From assembly GCA_934490165.1 (NCBI GenBank), contig CAKSTB010000006.1, positions 1-64,000 of the forward strand: a stretch of DNA of 64,000 bases, in the 5' to 3' direction. Made by a program: the position numbers and the translations under genes. The notes beneath the pieces were generated by a model. That model was not told the origin of the DNA and did not search any database. It was given only the letters and a program-made list of their open reading frames with translations. Of the stretch, positions 18,001 to 25,992 are shown piece by piece (position 1 is the first letter of the stretch; the number at the start of each line of letters is the position of its first letter). This DNA is from an uncultured Ruminiclostridium sp. Its GTDB lineage: Bacteria > Bacillota > Clostridia > Oscillospirales > Ruminococcaceae.

Positions 18001-19325
18001 GAGCACGCCTCGTTAAGAAGTATGCTCTCTATTTCTCCGTCCTTTACACGCATACATTTCATATCCTGACCGCCTATGTCAAGGATAAACTCAACGCCGG
18101 GGAGTATCTTCTCAGCGGCTTTGTAGTGCGCCATTGTTTCGATCTCGCCGAAATCCACGCCGAGAGCCGCCTTGATAAGGTGCTCGCCATAGCCTGTGGC
18201 GGTCGACTTTGCTATATATGCCTTTTCGGGCATTTTTGAATATACGTCCTTTACTATCTCAATTACGGATTTGAGTGGGTCGCCCATATTGTTTCCGTAA
18301 TGCGAATAGAGTATAACGCCGTCTTTATCGATAAGGGTCGCCTTTGTTGTTGTAGAGCCTGCGTCTATACCGAGATAGCAAGGTCCTTCAGCCTCCGACA
18401 GCTCCTTTACGGGAATGACCGCCTTTGCGTGTCTGTCATTAAATTCCTTGAGCTCCTGCTCGTCCTTGAATAAGGGAGCCAGTCTTTCAACCTCGTGTAC
18501 TTCTACCGTTGCAAGCGCCTTTAAGTCCTCTTTGAGCTTGTCAATGGAAAGCTCCTCGCGGTTTTCCGCAAGCGATGCGCCCATTGCAACGAAAAGGTTT
18601 GCATCGGGCGGGAATATGATATGCTCATCATCAAGCTGTAATGTTTCGATAAAACGCTTTCTGAGCTCGGACAGGTAATGAAGAGGTCCGCCGAGGAAAG
18701 CAACGTGTCCTCTTATCGGCTTACCGCAGGCAAGTCCGCTTATCGTCTGATTTACGACAGACTGGAATATTGAAGCGGCAACATCGCTCTTCTTTGCGCC
18801 GTCATTTAAAAGAGGCTGTATATCCGACTTTGCGAAAACGCCGCAACGCGACGCAATGGGATAGATTGTCGCGTAGTCCTTTGCAAGCTCGTTGATACCT
18901 GTGATATCGGTGTTGAGAAGTGAAGCCATCTGGTCGATGAACGCACCTGTACCGCCGGCACATGAGCCGTTCATACGCTGTTCAATACCGCCTGTAAGAT
19001 ATGTGATCTTTGCGTCCTCACCGCCAAGCTCGATAGCTACGTCTGTCTGAGGGATAAAGGTCTGTATTGCCGTTGTTCCTGCGGAAACCTCCTGCACGAA
19101 CGGTATACCGAGCCAGTGCGATACCGAGATACCGCCCGAGCCCGTTACCGCGACGGTAACCTTTTCATCGTCAATAGTTTCAAGACATCCTCCGAGTACC
19201 TCGGCGATCGTCTTTTTTATATCGGAATAGTGCCTCTGATAATTCTTGTATACGGCATTATTCTCATCGTCCAGTACCGCGATTTTAACGGTCGTCGAAC
19301 CTACGTCAAGTCCTATATGTAACAT
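15030..19325 (-). CDS. Giant acyl-CoA dehydratase activase (double ASKHA, DUF2229)
   Basis: A 1431-residue fusion related to the ATP-dependent activators of 2-hydroxyacyl-CoA dehydratases. Two ASKHA ATPase units come first: residues about 1-260 (GLDVGSTTVKIAVLD, VELGGEDAKI, CAGGTGAFIDQ) and about 315-580 (GIDAGSTTTKATLID, LDIGGQDMKCM, CSSGCGSFIQ). The CAGGTG and CSSGCG Cys residues are those that hold the bridging iron-sulphur cluster. A Cys-rich spacer follows (CGRCSNNC), then a DUF2229 region and a C-terminal dehydratase-like region (about 1010-1420). The fused form is common in anaerobic Clostridia, but its substrate is unknown. It stands alone and diverges from the HigBA module. Confidence 0.92.
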   Translation of the reverse strand: MLHIGLDVGSTTVKIAVLDDENNAVYKNYQRHYSDIKKTIAEVLGGCLETIDDEKVTVAVTGSGGISVSHWLGIPFVQEVSAGTTAIQTFIPQTDVAIELGGEDAKITYLTGGIEQRMNGSCAGGTGAFIDQMASLLNTDITGINELAKDYATIYPIASRCGVFAKSDIQPLLNDGAKKSDVAASIFQSVVNQTISGLACGKPIRGHVAFLGGPLHYLSELRKRFIETLQLDDEHIIFPPDANLFVAMGASLAENREELSIDKLKEDLKALATVEVHEVERLAPLFKDEQELKEFNDRHAKAVIPVKELSEAEGPCYLGIDAGSTTTKATLIDKDGVILYSHYGNNMGDPLKSVIEIVKDVYSKMPEKAYIAKSTATGYGEHLIKAALGVDFGEIETMAHYKAAEKILPGVEFILDIGGQDMKCMRVKDGEIESILLNEACSSGCGSFIQNFANALGMQPEEFAQIGLSAKSPVDLGSRCTVFMNSRVKQAQKEGASVADISAGLSYSVVKNALFKVIKIRDPKQMGEKIIVQGGTFLNNSVLRAFELTCGREVVRPDKAGLMGAYGSALVALSRDDGKGSTLAPLEKLENFTIQKTTARCGRCSNNCLLTISKFADGTRYITNNRCERGAGLGSKSKELLPNLFDYKYKRLFDYEPLDPETAPRGVVGIPRVLGLYENYPFWFTLFTKLGYSVKLSPKSSREIYDRGIETMPSESVCYPAKLSHGHIMSLLDDGVKFIFYPALPYEMDNGGGGDNHYNCPVVATYSEVIKNSVPELRADDVTFMNPFLPIYDEDRMLERLIEEFMPLGIGGAEIGVALKAAYEEDRRFKDDIRSKGEEVLRMLKEKGKKGIVLAGRPYHVDPEINHGIPEMINGYGFAVLTEDSVAHLGTVVRPIRVVDQWMYHTRLYAAATLVGQTPELELVQLNSFGCGLDAITTDEVQEILQGYGRMYTVLKIDEVNNLGAARIRLRSLISVMEERERNGIKPVPKYKGYIRQPLFTKEMKKDYTIIAPQMAPYHFELLEQAFRYSGYNVEIQKNYSKEVVDEGLKYVNNDACYPAIITIGQLLYALNHGKYDKDKVAVLITQTGGACRATNYVGMLKKALKDAGLDNVPLISLNVVGMEKNPGFSLTLPLVYRAFISVIYGDLLSRCVYRVRPYEAEKGATNKMYEKWNEKLKGEIKSLSLARFNKNVKAIVADFDSIPTLDIEKPRVGIVGEILVKYHPAANNNVVELVEAEGAEAVVPDLMGFIYFICDHANSRHELLTVSGARYKLSNMAIKLIEFMQKSYKGAIEGTKFGSFMKISDMRKLVKGVVSTGNIAGEGWFLSAEMIELIHSGVNNIICMQPFACLPNHVTGKGIIGELRRQNPESNIIAVDYDPGASEVNQVNRIKLMLTQAFRQMREKKLPTEESIVAPEAKVKINDKYSALDV

Positions 19326-19435
19326 CTGTTCTTTTCCTTCCGGGTATTTATACGGCTTTGCGCCGTTTTTATGCTGAAATTTTAACGTGCTCCGTTTAAC
19401 GCAATATTAACTTTTCAGGAGCGCTACACATTCAA

Positions 19436-19467
19436 AATTATACACTATTTCCCCACGGATTTCAAGA
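19436..19467. repeat. 32-bp direct repeat, left copy flanking the HigBA module
   Basis: A stretch beginning AATTATACACTATTTCC and ending GGATTTCAAGA, repeated exactly at 20290-20321. Both copies are followed 17-18 bases later by TTAAATAAGT. Confidence 0.9.
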
Positions 19468-19516
19468 GATAAAGACAAATTATCTTAAATAAGTATTAAA
19501 AGAGCCAAATCTGATA

Positions 19517-19545
19517 TTGACATTTCAGCGAACAAAGCGTATAAT
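19517..19545 (+). promoter_or_regulatory. Consensus sigma-A promoter of the HigBA module
   Basis: TTGACA, 17-base spacer, TATAAT; it is a full consensus match 37 bases before the toxin start codon. Confidence 0.9.
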
Positions 19546-19581
19546 GAATATAGAAAATATCCTATATCGATTCAAAAAGCG

Positions 19582-19943
19582 GTGATAAATATAGAAGAAT
19601 TTGAAATAATTTTTTATGAGAAAGATGACGGTTCTGAACCTGCTAAAGAATTTCTCGATGGTCTGGATCACAAAATGAGAGCTAAAATGATACGTACTAT
19701 TGAGCTTCTTCGTGATTACGGATACGAACTGCGCGAACCGTATTCAAAGCATCTGAGTGCGGGATATTCGAGCTCAGAGCAAAAGTCAGCACCGATATAA
19801 CAAGAGTTCTGTATTTTTTTGTATCAGGACGAAAAGCTATACTTACACACGGCTTTATAAATAAGACGCAGAAAACGCCACAGTCTGAAATAGAAAAAGC
19901 AAACAATTACAGAAGAGATTATCTGAACAAAAACAAATCATAA
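19582..19943 (+). pseudogene. HigB/Gp49-type toxin, inactivated by a one-base frameshift
   Basis: The gene starts at GTG 19582 (product IEEFEIIFYEKDDGSEPAKEF and on), a RelE-superfamily toxin of the HigB / phage Gp49 type that would cut translated mRNA. The frame breaks near 19759. Adding one base (AGTGCGGG to AGTGACGGG) restores SDGIFELRAKV and continues to ITRVLYFFVSGRKAILTHGF, ending NKNKS at 19943. Without it translation stops at 19798-19800, before the catalytic C-terminal half. The promoter and antitoxin downstream are intact. Alternatives are a sequencing error or, less likely, programmed frameshifting. Confidence 0.9.
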
Positions 19944-19960
19944 TTTAAGGAGGAACAGAT

Positions 19961-20242
19961 ATGTCGACTAATTTTAACGATTACCTCAGCAAGCAGCTTG
20001 AAGATGAAAATTTCAAAACCGAATACGACGCTCTCGAGCCTGAATACACGCTTATCAGAGCAATTATAGATGCCAGAAAGTCAAAAGGCATAACGCAAAA
20101 AGCTTTATCGGAAAAGACAGGCATAGCACAAGGCGATATAAGTAAGCTTGAAAACGGAAATTCCAATCCGTCACTCAGAACACTGTGCCGACTTGCCGCA
20201 GGAATGGATATGAAGCTCAAAATAGAATTTGTACCTAAATAA
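19961..20242 (+). CDS. HigA-type XRE antitoxin
   Basis: A 93-residue protein with a canonical XRE helix-turn-helix (residues about 32-85, TQKALSEKTGIAQGDISKLE) preceded by a short N-terminal helix that would contact the toxin. It sits 17 bases after the reconstructed toxin end, the toxin-first order typical of HigBA systems. The ribosome binding site (AAGGAGG) is strong. It should bind its own promoter at 19517-19545 and neutralise HigB. With the toxin frameshifted it is either a relic or an orphan repressor that protects against related toxins. Confidence 0.92.
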   Translation: MSTNFNDYLSKQLEDENFKTEYDALEPEYTLIRAIIDARKSKGITQKALSEKTGIAQGDISKLENGNSNPSLRTLCRLAAGMDMKLKIEFVPK

Positions 20243-20276
20243 GACACAGCCTCCGTAAAAAAGCGGAGGCTGTGTC
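20243..20276 (+). terminator. Rho-independent terminator after higA
   Basis: A 13-bp perfect stem GACACAGCCTCCG / CGGAGGCTGTGTC with an A-rich loop, followed by TGCATTATTT. Confidence 0.85.
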
Positions 20277-20289
20277 TGCATTATTTAAT

Positions 20290-20321
20290 AATTATACACT
20301 ATTTCCCCACGGATTTCAAGA
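20290..20321. repeat. 32-bp direct repeat, right copy flanking the HigBA module
   Basis: Exact copy of 19436-19467. The two copies are 854 bases apart and enclose promoter, higB relic, higA and terminator, as expected for an insertion or a homologous-recombination event that duplicated the target. Confidence 0.9.
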
Positions 20322-20437
20322 CATATCCGCGATTTTATATTAAATAAGTGTGCGTTTTATCCCTTATTCCCGATTTTTGAGTAAAAATTACCGTAAAACG
20401 CCCTTATTATTTGGCTAGTTTTAAGTGCCGTTATTTC

Positions 20438-20466
20438 TTGACTTTTGACGCTGCAGCGGATATAAT
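20438..20466 (+). promoter_or_regulatory. Sigma-A promoter of dapL
   Basis: TTGACT, 17-base spacer, TATAAT. The leader to the ATG at 20534 is about 60 bases; I see no lysine riboswitch or other conserved leader in it. Confidence 0.85.
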
Positions 20467-20533
20467 GATATTGTGTATATCTGTGTCGATATCATGACAT
20501 GATGATAACAGAAAGAAAGGAACTCAGAAAAAA

Positions 20534-21739
20534 ATGGCAAAGATGAATCCGGGCTTTTTAAATCTCAAGAAAAGCTATCTTTTTATTGAAATAGGCAAGA
20601 GAGTAAGAGAATATACAGCTTCTCACCCCGATAACAAGATTATCAAGATGGGTATAGGCGACGTTACACAGCCTTTAGCCCCCGTTGTAGTTGAGGCTAT
20701 GAAGAAAGCCGCAGACGAAATGGGCGTAAAGGAAACATTCAGAGGTTATGAGGACAGCGGTAAGGGCTACGACTTCCTGCGTGAAGCGGTAGCAGGCTAC
20801 TACAAGAGCTTCGGCGTAACGGTTTCTCCCGAAGAAGTACTGATAAGCGACGGTGCAAAGAGCGACTGCGGTAACATCGGCGATATCTTCAGCGAAAACG
20901 AGGACGTAATCGTTACAGATCCCGCATACCCTGTATATGTTGACTCAAACGTAATGGGCGGAAGAGAAGTTCACTATGTAAACTCCACAGAGGAAAACGG
21001 CTTTGCCGCTATGCCCGACGAATCAATGAAACCCGGTCTTATCTATCTTTGCTCGCCCAACAACCCCACAGGCTCTGTTTATACAAAGGAGCAGCTCAAG
21101 GTATGGGTCGACTATGCTATAAAGAACAAATCCGTAATTATCTTCGATGCGGCTTATGAAGCTTTCATCTCCGATGAAACACTCCCCCGCTCGATATTCC
21201 AGATAGAAGGCGCAAGAAAGTGCGCTATCGAGATCTGCTCGCTCTCAAAGACAGCAGGCTTTACAGGTACGAGATGCGGCTACACCGTTATCCCCGAAGA
21301 GCTTATGCTTGAAACTCCCACAGGCGAAGAGATAAGCTTCATGCAGTTATGGTGCAGAAGACAGGGCAGTAAGTTCAACGGCGTTTCTTACCCCGTTCAG
21401 CGTGCCGCAGAGGCTGTATTCACAGAAGAGGGCTACAAGCAGACAAGAGCTACTATAGCTTACTATATGCAGAACGCAAAGGCTATGAGTGAAACCTTCG
21501 ACGAACTCGGCGTCAAGTACACAGGCGGCAAGAACAGCCCTTACATCTGGTTCAAGTGCCCCGACGGAATGGACAGCTGGACATTCTTTGACAAGCTCTT
21601 GAACGAAGCTGAAGTTGTCGGCACTCCCGGCGCAGGATTTGGCAAAAACGGCGACGGCTGGTTCAGACTTACTGCATTCGGCACTCACGAAAACACAGTT
21701 GAGGCTATGCAGAGAGTAAAGAAGCTCCTTTCAAAGTAA
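20534..21739 (+). CDS. dapL: LL-diaminopimelate aminotransferase
   Basis: A 401-residue fold-type I PLP aminotransferase converting tetrahydrodipicolinate directly to LL-diaminopimelate for lysine and peptidoglycan synthesis. DapL-type features are the N-terminus MNPGFLNLKKSYLFIEIGKR, the MGIGDVTQPLAP segment, GYEDSGKGYDFLREAVAGYY, DGAKSDCGNI, the SPNNPTG loop and the PLP-binding lysine in SLSKTAGFTGTRCGY. Length and motif order match the DapL family. The gene has its own promoter and a ribosome binding site (GAAAGGAAC). A YdcF-like gene begins at the base after its stop codon, so the two are translationally coupled. Confidence 0.96.
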   Translation: MAKMNPGFLNLKKSYLFIEIGKRVREYTASHPDNKIIKMGIGDVTQPLAPVVVEAMKKAADEMGVKETFRGYEDSGKGYDFLREAVAGYYKSFGVTVSPEEVLISDGAKSDCGNIGDIFSENEDVIVTDPAYPVYVDSNVMGGREVHYVNSTEENGFAAMPDESMKPGLIYLCSPNNPTGSVYTKEQLKVWVDYAIKNKSVIIFDAAYEAFISDETLPRSIFQIEGARKCAIEICSLSKTAGFTGTRCGYTVIPEELMLETPTGEEISFMQLWCRRQGSKFNGVSYPVQRAAEAVFTEEGYKQTRATIAYYMQNAKAMSETFDELGVKYTGGKNSPYIWFKCPDGMDSWTFFDKLLNEAEVVGTPGAGFGKNGDGWFRLTAFGTHENTVEAMQRVKKLLSK

Positions 21740-22528
21740 ATGGCAAGAACGTCAGGCGGTATATCAAAACCGGTAAAGATACTGTCATATACGCTCGCCG
21801 TTATCGGCATTGCTGTGCTTATAATGTTCATAATACCGCTATTCAGCGGAACACTGAACACAGGCTCGTATTTCGGGTTTGTTATCGGTGCGGTAACCTT
21901 GCTGATGGGTATATTCACCCCGAAGCTGTTTGATAGCGGCAAAAAGTGGGTAAGATATATTTTTCGCGCAGTGCTGATAATATATGCCGTGCTTGTGGCT
22001 TATGCAGTTACATTATCGGCATTTATGATAGCCAATATGAACGATGCTCCCGAAAAGGACGGCTCGCGCACGGTTATCGTACTGGGCTGTCAGGTCAGAC
22101 GTGACGGTCCGAGTCTTATGCTCAGCCGCCGCATTGACGCGGCTTATGAGTTTCTGTCCGAAGACGAAAAAGCCGATTGTATCGTTTCGGGCGGCAAGGG
22201 CGATAACGAGCATATCAGCGAAGCCGAGGCTATGTATGAGGTACTTGTGAATGACGGCATAGCGCAAAGCCGTATCACAAAAGAGGACAAATCATCAAGC
22301 ACTTATGAAAATCTGCTGTTTTCCAAGCAGATACTTGAAGACAACGGCAAGCCGCTAAGGATCGCTATTGTTACCGACGGCTTTCATCAGTGGCGGGCAA
22401 GACTGCAAGCCGAAAGTCTCGGATATGATGTTAAATGCGTCAGCGCCGCAACACCATGGTATCTTATCCCTGTCTACTGGGTGAGAGAATGGTTTGCACT
22501 GAGCTACCTGTTTGTGTTCGGCGCTTAG
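21740..22528 (+). CDS. YdcF/ElyC-like DUF218 membrane protein
   Basis: A 262-residue protein with three N-terminal transmembrane segments (about residues 10-33, 38-60, 68-98) and an extracytoplasmic DUF218 domain (about 108-255). The signature is VIVLGCQVRRDGPSLMLSRR, followed by CIVSGGKGDNEHISEAEAM and EDKSSSTYENLLFSKQIL. Family members (YdcF, SanA, ElyC) are linked to cell-envelope and peptidoglycan-precursor metabolism, but the reaction is not settled. The start ATG directly abuts the dapL stop, so it is probably co-expressed with diaminopimelate synthesis. That fits an envelope role, as an inference. Confidence 0.9.
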   Translation: MARTSGGISKPVKILSYTLAVIGIAVLIMFIIPLFSGTLNTGSYFGFVIGAVTLLMGIFTPKLFDSGKKWVRYIFRAVLIIYAVLVAYAVTLSAFMIANMNDAPEKDGSRTVIVLGCQVRRDGPSLMLSRRIDAAYEFLSEDEKADCIVSGGKGDNEHISEAEAMYEVLVNDGIAQSRITKEDKSSSTYENLLFSKQILEDNGKPLRIAIVTDGFHQWRARLQAESLGYDVKCVSAATPWYLIPVYWVREWFALSYLFVFGA

Positions 22529-22583
22529 TAATGGGTAAATATTATTATGATATAAATTTCAGAGGTCAGGAAGGAACAGAATT

Positions 22584-22970
22584 ATGGAAAAAGATGTTTC
22601 AAAAGCAAAAGTACTTGTATGCGATGACTCCATGATGGTCAGGAACAAGATGAAAAAGCTTCTTACCGCATACGGCTTCACACAGATTTACGAAGCCAAT
22701 GACGGTGCTCAGGCAGTCGAAAAGTTTGCGGACATTATTCCCGATATCACATTTATGGATATCGTTATGCCCGAGCTCTCAGGTGTCGAGGCGTTGAAGC
22801 TCATCAAGACAAATTCTCCCGATGCCGTTGTGATCATGGCTACATCGGTAGGTACTGTCGGAAACCTCTCAGAGGCAATAAAGCTCGGTGCAAACGACTT
22901 TTTACAGAAGCCCGTCGACGAAGAACAGCTCGATAAGCTCCTCGACAACTATTTCAAGAAGGAGGCATAA
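22584..22970 (+). CDS. CheY-like single-domain response regulator
   Basis: A 128-residue stand-alone receiver. The acidic pair is in VLVCDDSMMVRNK, the phosphoacceptor Asp is in ITFMDIVMPELSG (about residue 53), Thr/Ser is in VIMATS, and Lys is in DFLQKPVD. There is no output domain. The CheX-like gene starts four bases after its stop and probably supplies the phosphatase or effector. No chemoreceptor or CheA gene is in the window, so the kinase partner is unknown. Phosphorelay from the hybrid kinase at 1044-3677 is possible but unsupported. Confidence 0.93.
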   Translation: MEKDVSKAKVLVCDDSMMVRNKMKKLLTAYGFTQIYEANDGAQAVEKFADIIPDITFMDIVMPELSGVEALKLIKTNSPDAVVIMATSVGTVGNLSEAIKLGANDFLQKPVDEEQLDKLLDNYFKKEA

Positions 22971-22973
22971 GCA

Positions 22974-23852
22974 ATGTTTACACAATTTTTCGGAAGCTTC
23001 CTTTTAAACAAGAAGATCGTTTCACCCGCTAATCTCCGCGTAGCCCTTGAAAAGAAGGATACAACAAGAGTAAAGCTCGGTGTGCTTGCCATAAACGCAG
23101 GCTATATGACTGCAAAGCAGGTCGATGAGGTACATAGAAAGCAGGCAACCGTTGATAAGCGAATAGGCGATATCGCCGTTGAAATGGGATATCTCACCGA
23201 GGCGCAGGTAGAAGAGCTGCTTTCAAGCCAGAAGACAGGCTGTCTTTTACTCGGACAGGCGCTCGTCGATATGGGCTGTCTTACCAACGAAGAATTTGAA
23301 ACGGTACTCAACGATTATAAAAACGAAAACGGTCTTTCGGACAAGGATTTCAGCAACGAGGACAATAAGAAGACCGAAAGCGTTATTTCCTCTTTCTATG
23401 CTATAGAAGGCAAGTACAAGGATTACTGCTCGGAATATGTAAATGTTCTGTTCAAAAATCTTATCCGTTTTGTCGGAGATGACTTCACTCCGTTGCAGTC
23501 GGCAGTAACCGATGACAATGACATTGCCGTTATTCAGGAGCTGTGCGGCGACTTCAACGCAGTATCGGCAATCACCGCAGACAGCAAGGCAGGCATGGCT
23601 TTTGCGAGCCGCTTTGCAGAGGAAGAGATAACAGACAGCGATTATGCAAAGGACGCTGTCAGCGAGTTTTTGAACCTCAGCAACGGTCTGTACAACGTCA
23701 ATATTTCCGAAACAACAGGTAAAGAGATAGGTCTGAACCCTCAGGAAACTACCACAGCAGCGGCTGTAAACAGTATAAAAGCAAAGTTCACGCTAACAAT
23801 ACCGGTAGAATTTACTTTCGGTACGGTAGTATTCACACTGGCAGTAATATAA
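22974..23852 (+). CDS. Two-domain protein: MshEN/GspE-N-like repeats plus CheX-like domain
   Basis: A 292-residue protein. The N-terminal ~120 residues contain repeated helical units of the kind found at the N-terminus of type II secretion and pilus ATPases (LGVLAINAGYMTAKQVDEV, IGDIAVEMGYLTEAQVEEL, LGQALVDMGCLTNEEFE), a fold that in some proteins binds cyclic di-GMP. The C-terminal half (about 140-292) resembles CheX/CheC phosphatases, with a helix holding AVSEFLNLSNGLYNVNISE, which carries the Glu-x-x-Asn pattern of the active site. It is co-transcribed with the CheY-like regulator, its likely partner. The domain calls are by eye. Confidence 0.8.
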   Translation: MFTQFFGSFLLNKKIVSPANLRVALEKKDTTRVKLGVLAINAGYMTAKQVDEVHRKQATVDKRIGDIAVEMGYLTEAQVEELLSSQKTGCLLLGQALVDMGCLTNEEFETVLNDYKNENGLSDKDFSNEDNKKTESVISSFYAIEGKYKDYCSEYVNVLFKNLIRFVGDDFTPLQSAVTDDNDIAVIQELCGDFNAVSAITADSKAGMAFASRFAEEEITDSDYAKDAVSEFLNLSNGLYNVNISETTGKEIGLNPQETTTAAAVNSIKAKFTLTIPVEFTFGTVVFTLAVI

Positions 23853-24082
23853 TCTTATATAAAGCGGACTCCCCGTATAAGACGAAAGCCTTATTCACGG
23901 GGATAAGTCTGTGTGTTTTGAGTAAAGAAGCTGTAACAAAGCGGTAAATACACCGATACAAAAATGTAACGTTAGCATAAATACCGCTGTACAGTCAAAA
24001 TGAAGAGCAGAAGAAAAAGTCTTGCCGCATTTCCGACGGCAAGAAAACAGATCAAAAGAAGACAAGTCTGGAAAGGAAAACT
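23853..24082. other. Intergenic leader before the Na/Pi cotransporter
   Basis: It contains an imperfect hairpin CCCCGTATAAG...CTTATTCACGGGG at 23871-23902 without a clear U-tract, and a hairpin CTTGCCG...CGGCAAG near 24023-24045. No promoter with a good -35/-10 pair was found, and no known riboswitch was recognised. Confidence 0.4.
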
Positions 24083-25861
24083 ATGGATATTTTCGGCATT
24101 CTGACTATGGTCGGAGGGCTTGCAATGTTCCTGTTCGGCATGAACGCCATGGGACAAGGCCTTGAAAAGCTTTCGGGAAGCCGCCTTGAGCGAATTCTCG
24201 AAAAAATGACCTCCAACCCTTTCAAAGCCATCATGCTCGGAGCTTTAGTCACAGCAGTAATCCAGTCGTCATCGGCGACCACAGTAATGGTAGTCGGTTT
24301 TGTAAACTCGGGTATTATGAAGCTGTCGCAGGCTATCGGTGTTATTATGGGTGCCAATATAGGTACTACAATGACCTCGTGGCTGTTGTCGCTCACGGGA
24401 ATACAGGGTGACAGCATATTCATGCAGCTGCTCAAACCCTCTTCGTTTACGCCTATACTTGCAATAATCGGCATTTTCTTTATAATGATGTCAAAATCCA
24501 GCAAGAAAAAGGATGTAGGTACTATCCTTATGGGTTTTGCAATACTTATGTTCGGTATGGAAACAATGAGCAATGCCGTTGCTCCGCTTGCCGACAATGA
24601 GCAGTTCACACATATTCTGACGATGTTCTCAAACCCCGTACTCGGTGTTGTGGCAGGTGCTGTGCTTACAGCCGTTATCCAGAGCTCATCCGCATCGGTC
24701 GGTATACTCCAGGCTATGTGCGCTACCGGAGCGGTCACCTACAGCACTGCTCTGCCGATAATAATGGGACAGAATATAGGTACCTGTGTTACCGCATTGC
24801 TTTCCGCTATAGGCGCAAACAAGAATGCAAAGCGTGCCGCATTGGTTCACCTTTACTTCAACCTTATCGGTACGATAGTCTTTATGCTGTTGTTCTATGC
24901 GATAAACGCAATATTCCCGTTTGAGTTCTTTACCGAGTCGGCAAACCAGGCAGGTATTGCAATTCTGCACAGCGTATTTAATATTTTCGCAACAGTAGTA
25001 TGGCTGCCGTTTATGAAACTGCTTGAGAAGCTCGCATATATCTCTGTTCGCGACAAGAAAAGCGATAACGGACCTACGGACGAGTTTCAGATACTTGACC
25101 CGCGTTTCCTTGCAACTCCCTCGGTAGCACTCGAACAGTGCAAGTCGGTAGCTGTCAGAATGGCAGACTGCGCAAGAGATACGTTAAAGCTCTCAATGGG
25201 GCTGATATCAAAATACAACGACCGTGATGTCGAGATAGTAAACGAGAACGAGGAAAAGGTCGATGTATACGAGGACAAGCTGGGCAGTTATCTGTTACAG
25301 CTCGGTTCAAAGAACCTTACCACCGGCGACAGCCAGACGGTAAATATGCTTCTTCACTGCATAAGCGACTTTGAGCGTATTTCCGACCATGCGGTAAACA
25401 TCTGCGAATGTGCAAAAGAAATGCACACAAAGGGTCTTTCGTTCTCGAAAAAGGCAGTCGAGGAAATACACATTTTCAACGGCGCTTTAAATGAAATACT
25501 CGACACCGCAATTATGGCATTTGAGCACGGTGACATCGAACAGGCTAAGTCCGTTGAGCCGCTTGAAGAGGTAATCGACAACCTGCGTACCGAGATAAGA
25601 AACAGACACGTCAAGCGTCTGCGCAAGGGCAAATGCACCATCGAAATGGGCTTTGTACTGACCGACCTTATCACGAACTATGAGAGAGTTGCGGATCACT
25701 GCTCAAACATTGCAGTCTGTATGATACAGATACACGATAACAGCTTTGATACTCACAGCTACATCAGCGACCTCAAGGCTACAAACAACGAGGAGTTCCG
25801 CAGAAAGTTCACAATTTTCAGTGAAAAATATATGCTCCCCGATGCAAAGAAAACCGATTAA
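24083..25861 (+). CDS. Na+/phosphate cotransporter with C-terminal PhoU-like domain
   Basis: A 592-residue protein. The membrane half (about residues 1-320) holds the duplicated QSSSA signatures of the NptA/PNaS family: TAVIQSSSATTVMVVGFVNSG and TAVIQSSSASVGILQAM, each followed by a glycine-rich MGANIGT or MGQNIGT. The cytosolic C-terminal half (about 350-585) is a PhoU-like helical bundle with acidic metal-binding motifs (ISDFERISDHAVNICE and ITNYERVADHCSNIAV). It should import phosphate with sodium; the PhoU-like part may regulate flux. The ribosome binding site is GGAAAGG. A terminator follows the stop codon. Confidence 0.94.
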   Translation: MDIFGILTMVGGLAMFLFGMNAMGQGLEKLSGSRLERILEKMTSNPFKAIMLGALVTAVIQSSSATTVMVVGFVNSGIMKLSQAIGVIMGANIGTTMTSWLLSLTGIQGDSIFMQLLKPSSFTPILAIIGIFFIMMSKSSKKKDVGTILMGFAILMFGMETMSNAVAPLADNEQFTHILTMFSNPVLGVVAGAVLTAVIQSSSASVGILQAMCATGAVTYSTALPIIMGQNIGTCVTALLSAIGANKNAKRAALVHLYFNLIGTIVFMLLFYAINAIFPFEFFTESANQAGIAILHSVFNIFATVVWLPFMKLLEKLAYISVRDKKSDNGPTDEFQILDPRFLATPSVALEQCKSVAVRMADCARDTLKLSMGLISKYNDRDVEIVNENEEKVDVYEDKLGSYLLQLGSKNLTTGDSQTVNMLLHCISDFERISDHAVNICECAKEMHTKGLSFSKKAVEEIHIFNGALNEILDTAIMAFEHGDIEQAKSVEPLEEVIDNLRTEIRNRHVKRLRKGKCTIEMGFVLTDLITNYERVADHCSNIAVCMIQIHDNSFDTHSYISDLKATNNEEFRRKFTIFSEKYMLPDAKKTD

Positions 25862-25867
25862 AATATG

Positions 25868-25898
25868 CCGCCGTGACGTAAAATCACGGCGGTTTTTC
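25868..25898 (+). terminator. Rho-independent terminator after the Na/Pi cotransporter
   Basis: A stem CCGCCGTGA / TCACGGCGG with the loop CGTAAAA, followed by TTTTT. Confidence 0.9.
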
Positions 25899-25921
25899 AT
25901 ATTTATACCTTTCTTTTGCAA

Positions 25922-25951
25922 TTGACAAACAGGCGGCATTTGTGTTATATT
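25922..25951 (+). promoter_or_regulatory. Sigma-A promoter of the dCMP deaminase gene
   Basis: TTGACA, 18-base spacer, TATATT, about 30 bases before the ribosome binding site and the ATG at 25993. Confidence 0.75.
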
Positions 25952-25992
25952 AAATTTAGTATAAGCTAAACCTAATTTCAGAAAGGCTAACT

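Noticed and set aside
23853..24082. Riboswitch before the phosphate transporter
   Set aside because: Hairpins exist, but none of the riboswitch core sequences I can recognise is present.
24000..24104. 34-codon basic upstream frame overlapping the Na/Pi cotransporter start
   Set aside because: No ribosome binding site and no sign of conservation; a leader peptide is possible but unsupported.
24052..24738. Minus-strand frame of 228 codons
   Set aside because: Shadow of the Na/Pi cotransporter, which has clear family motifs on the plus strand.
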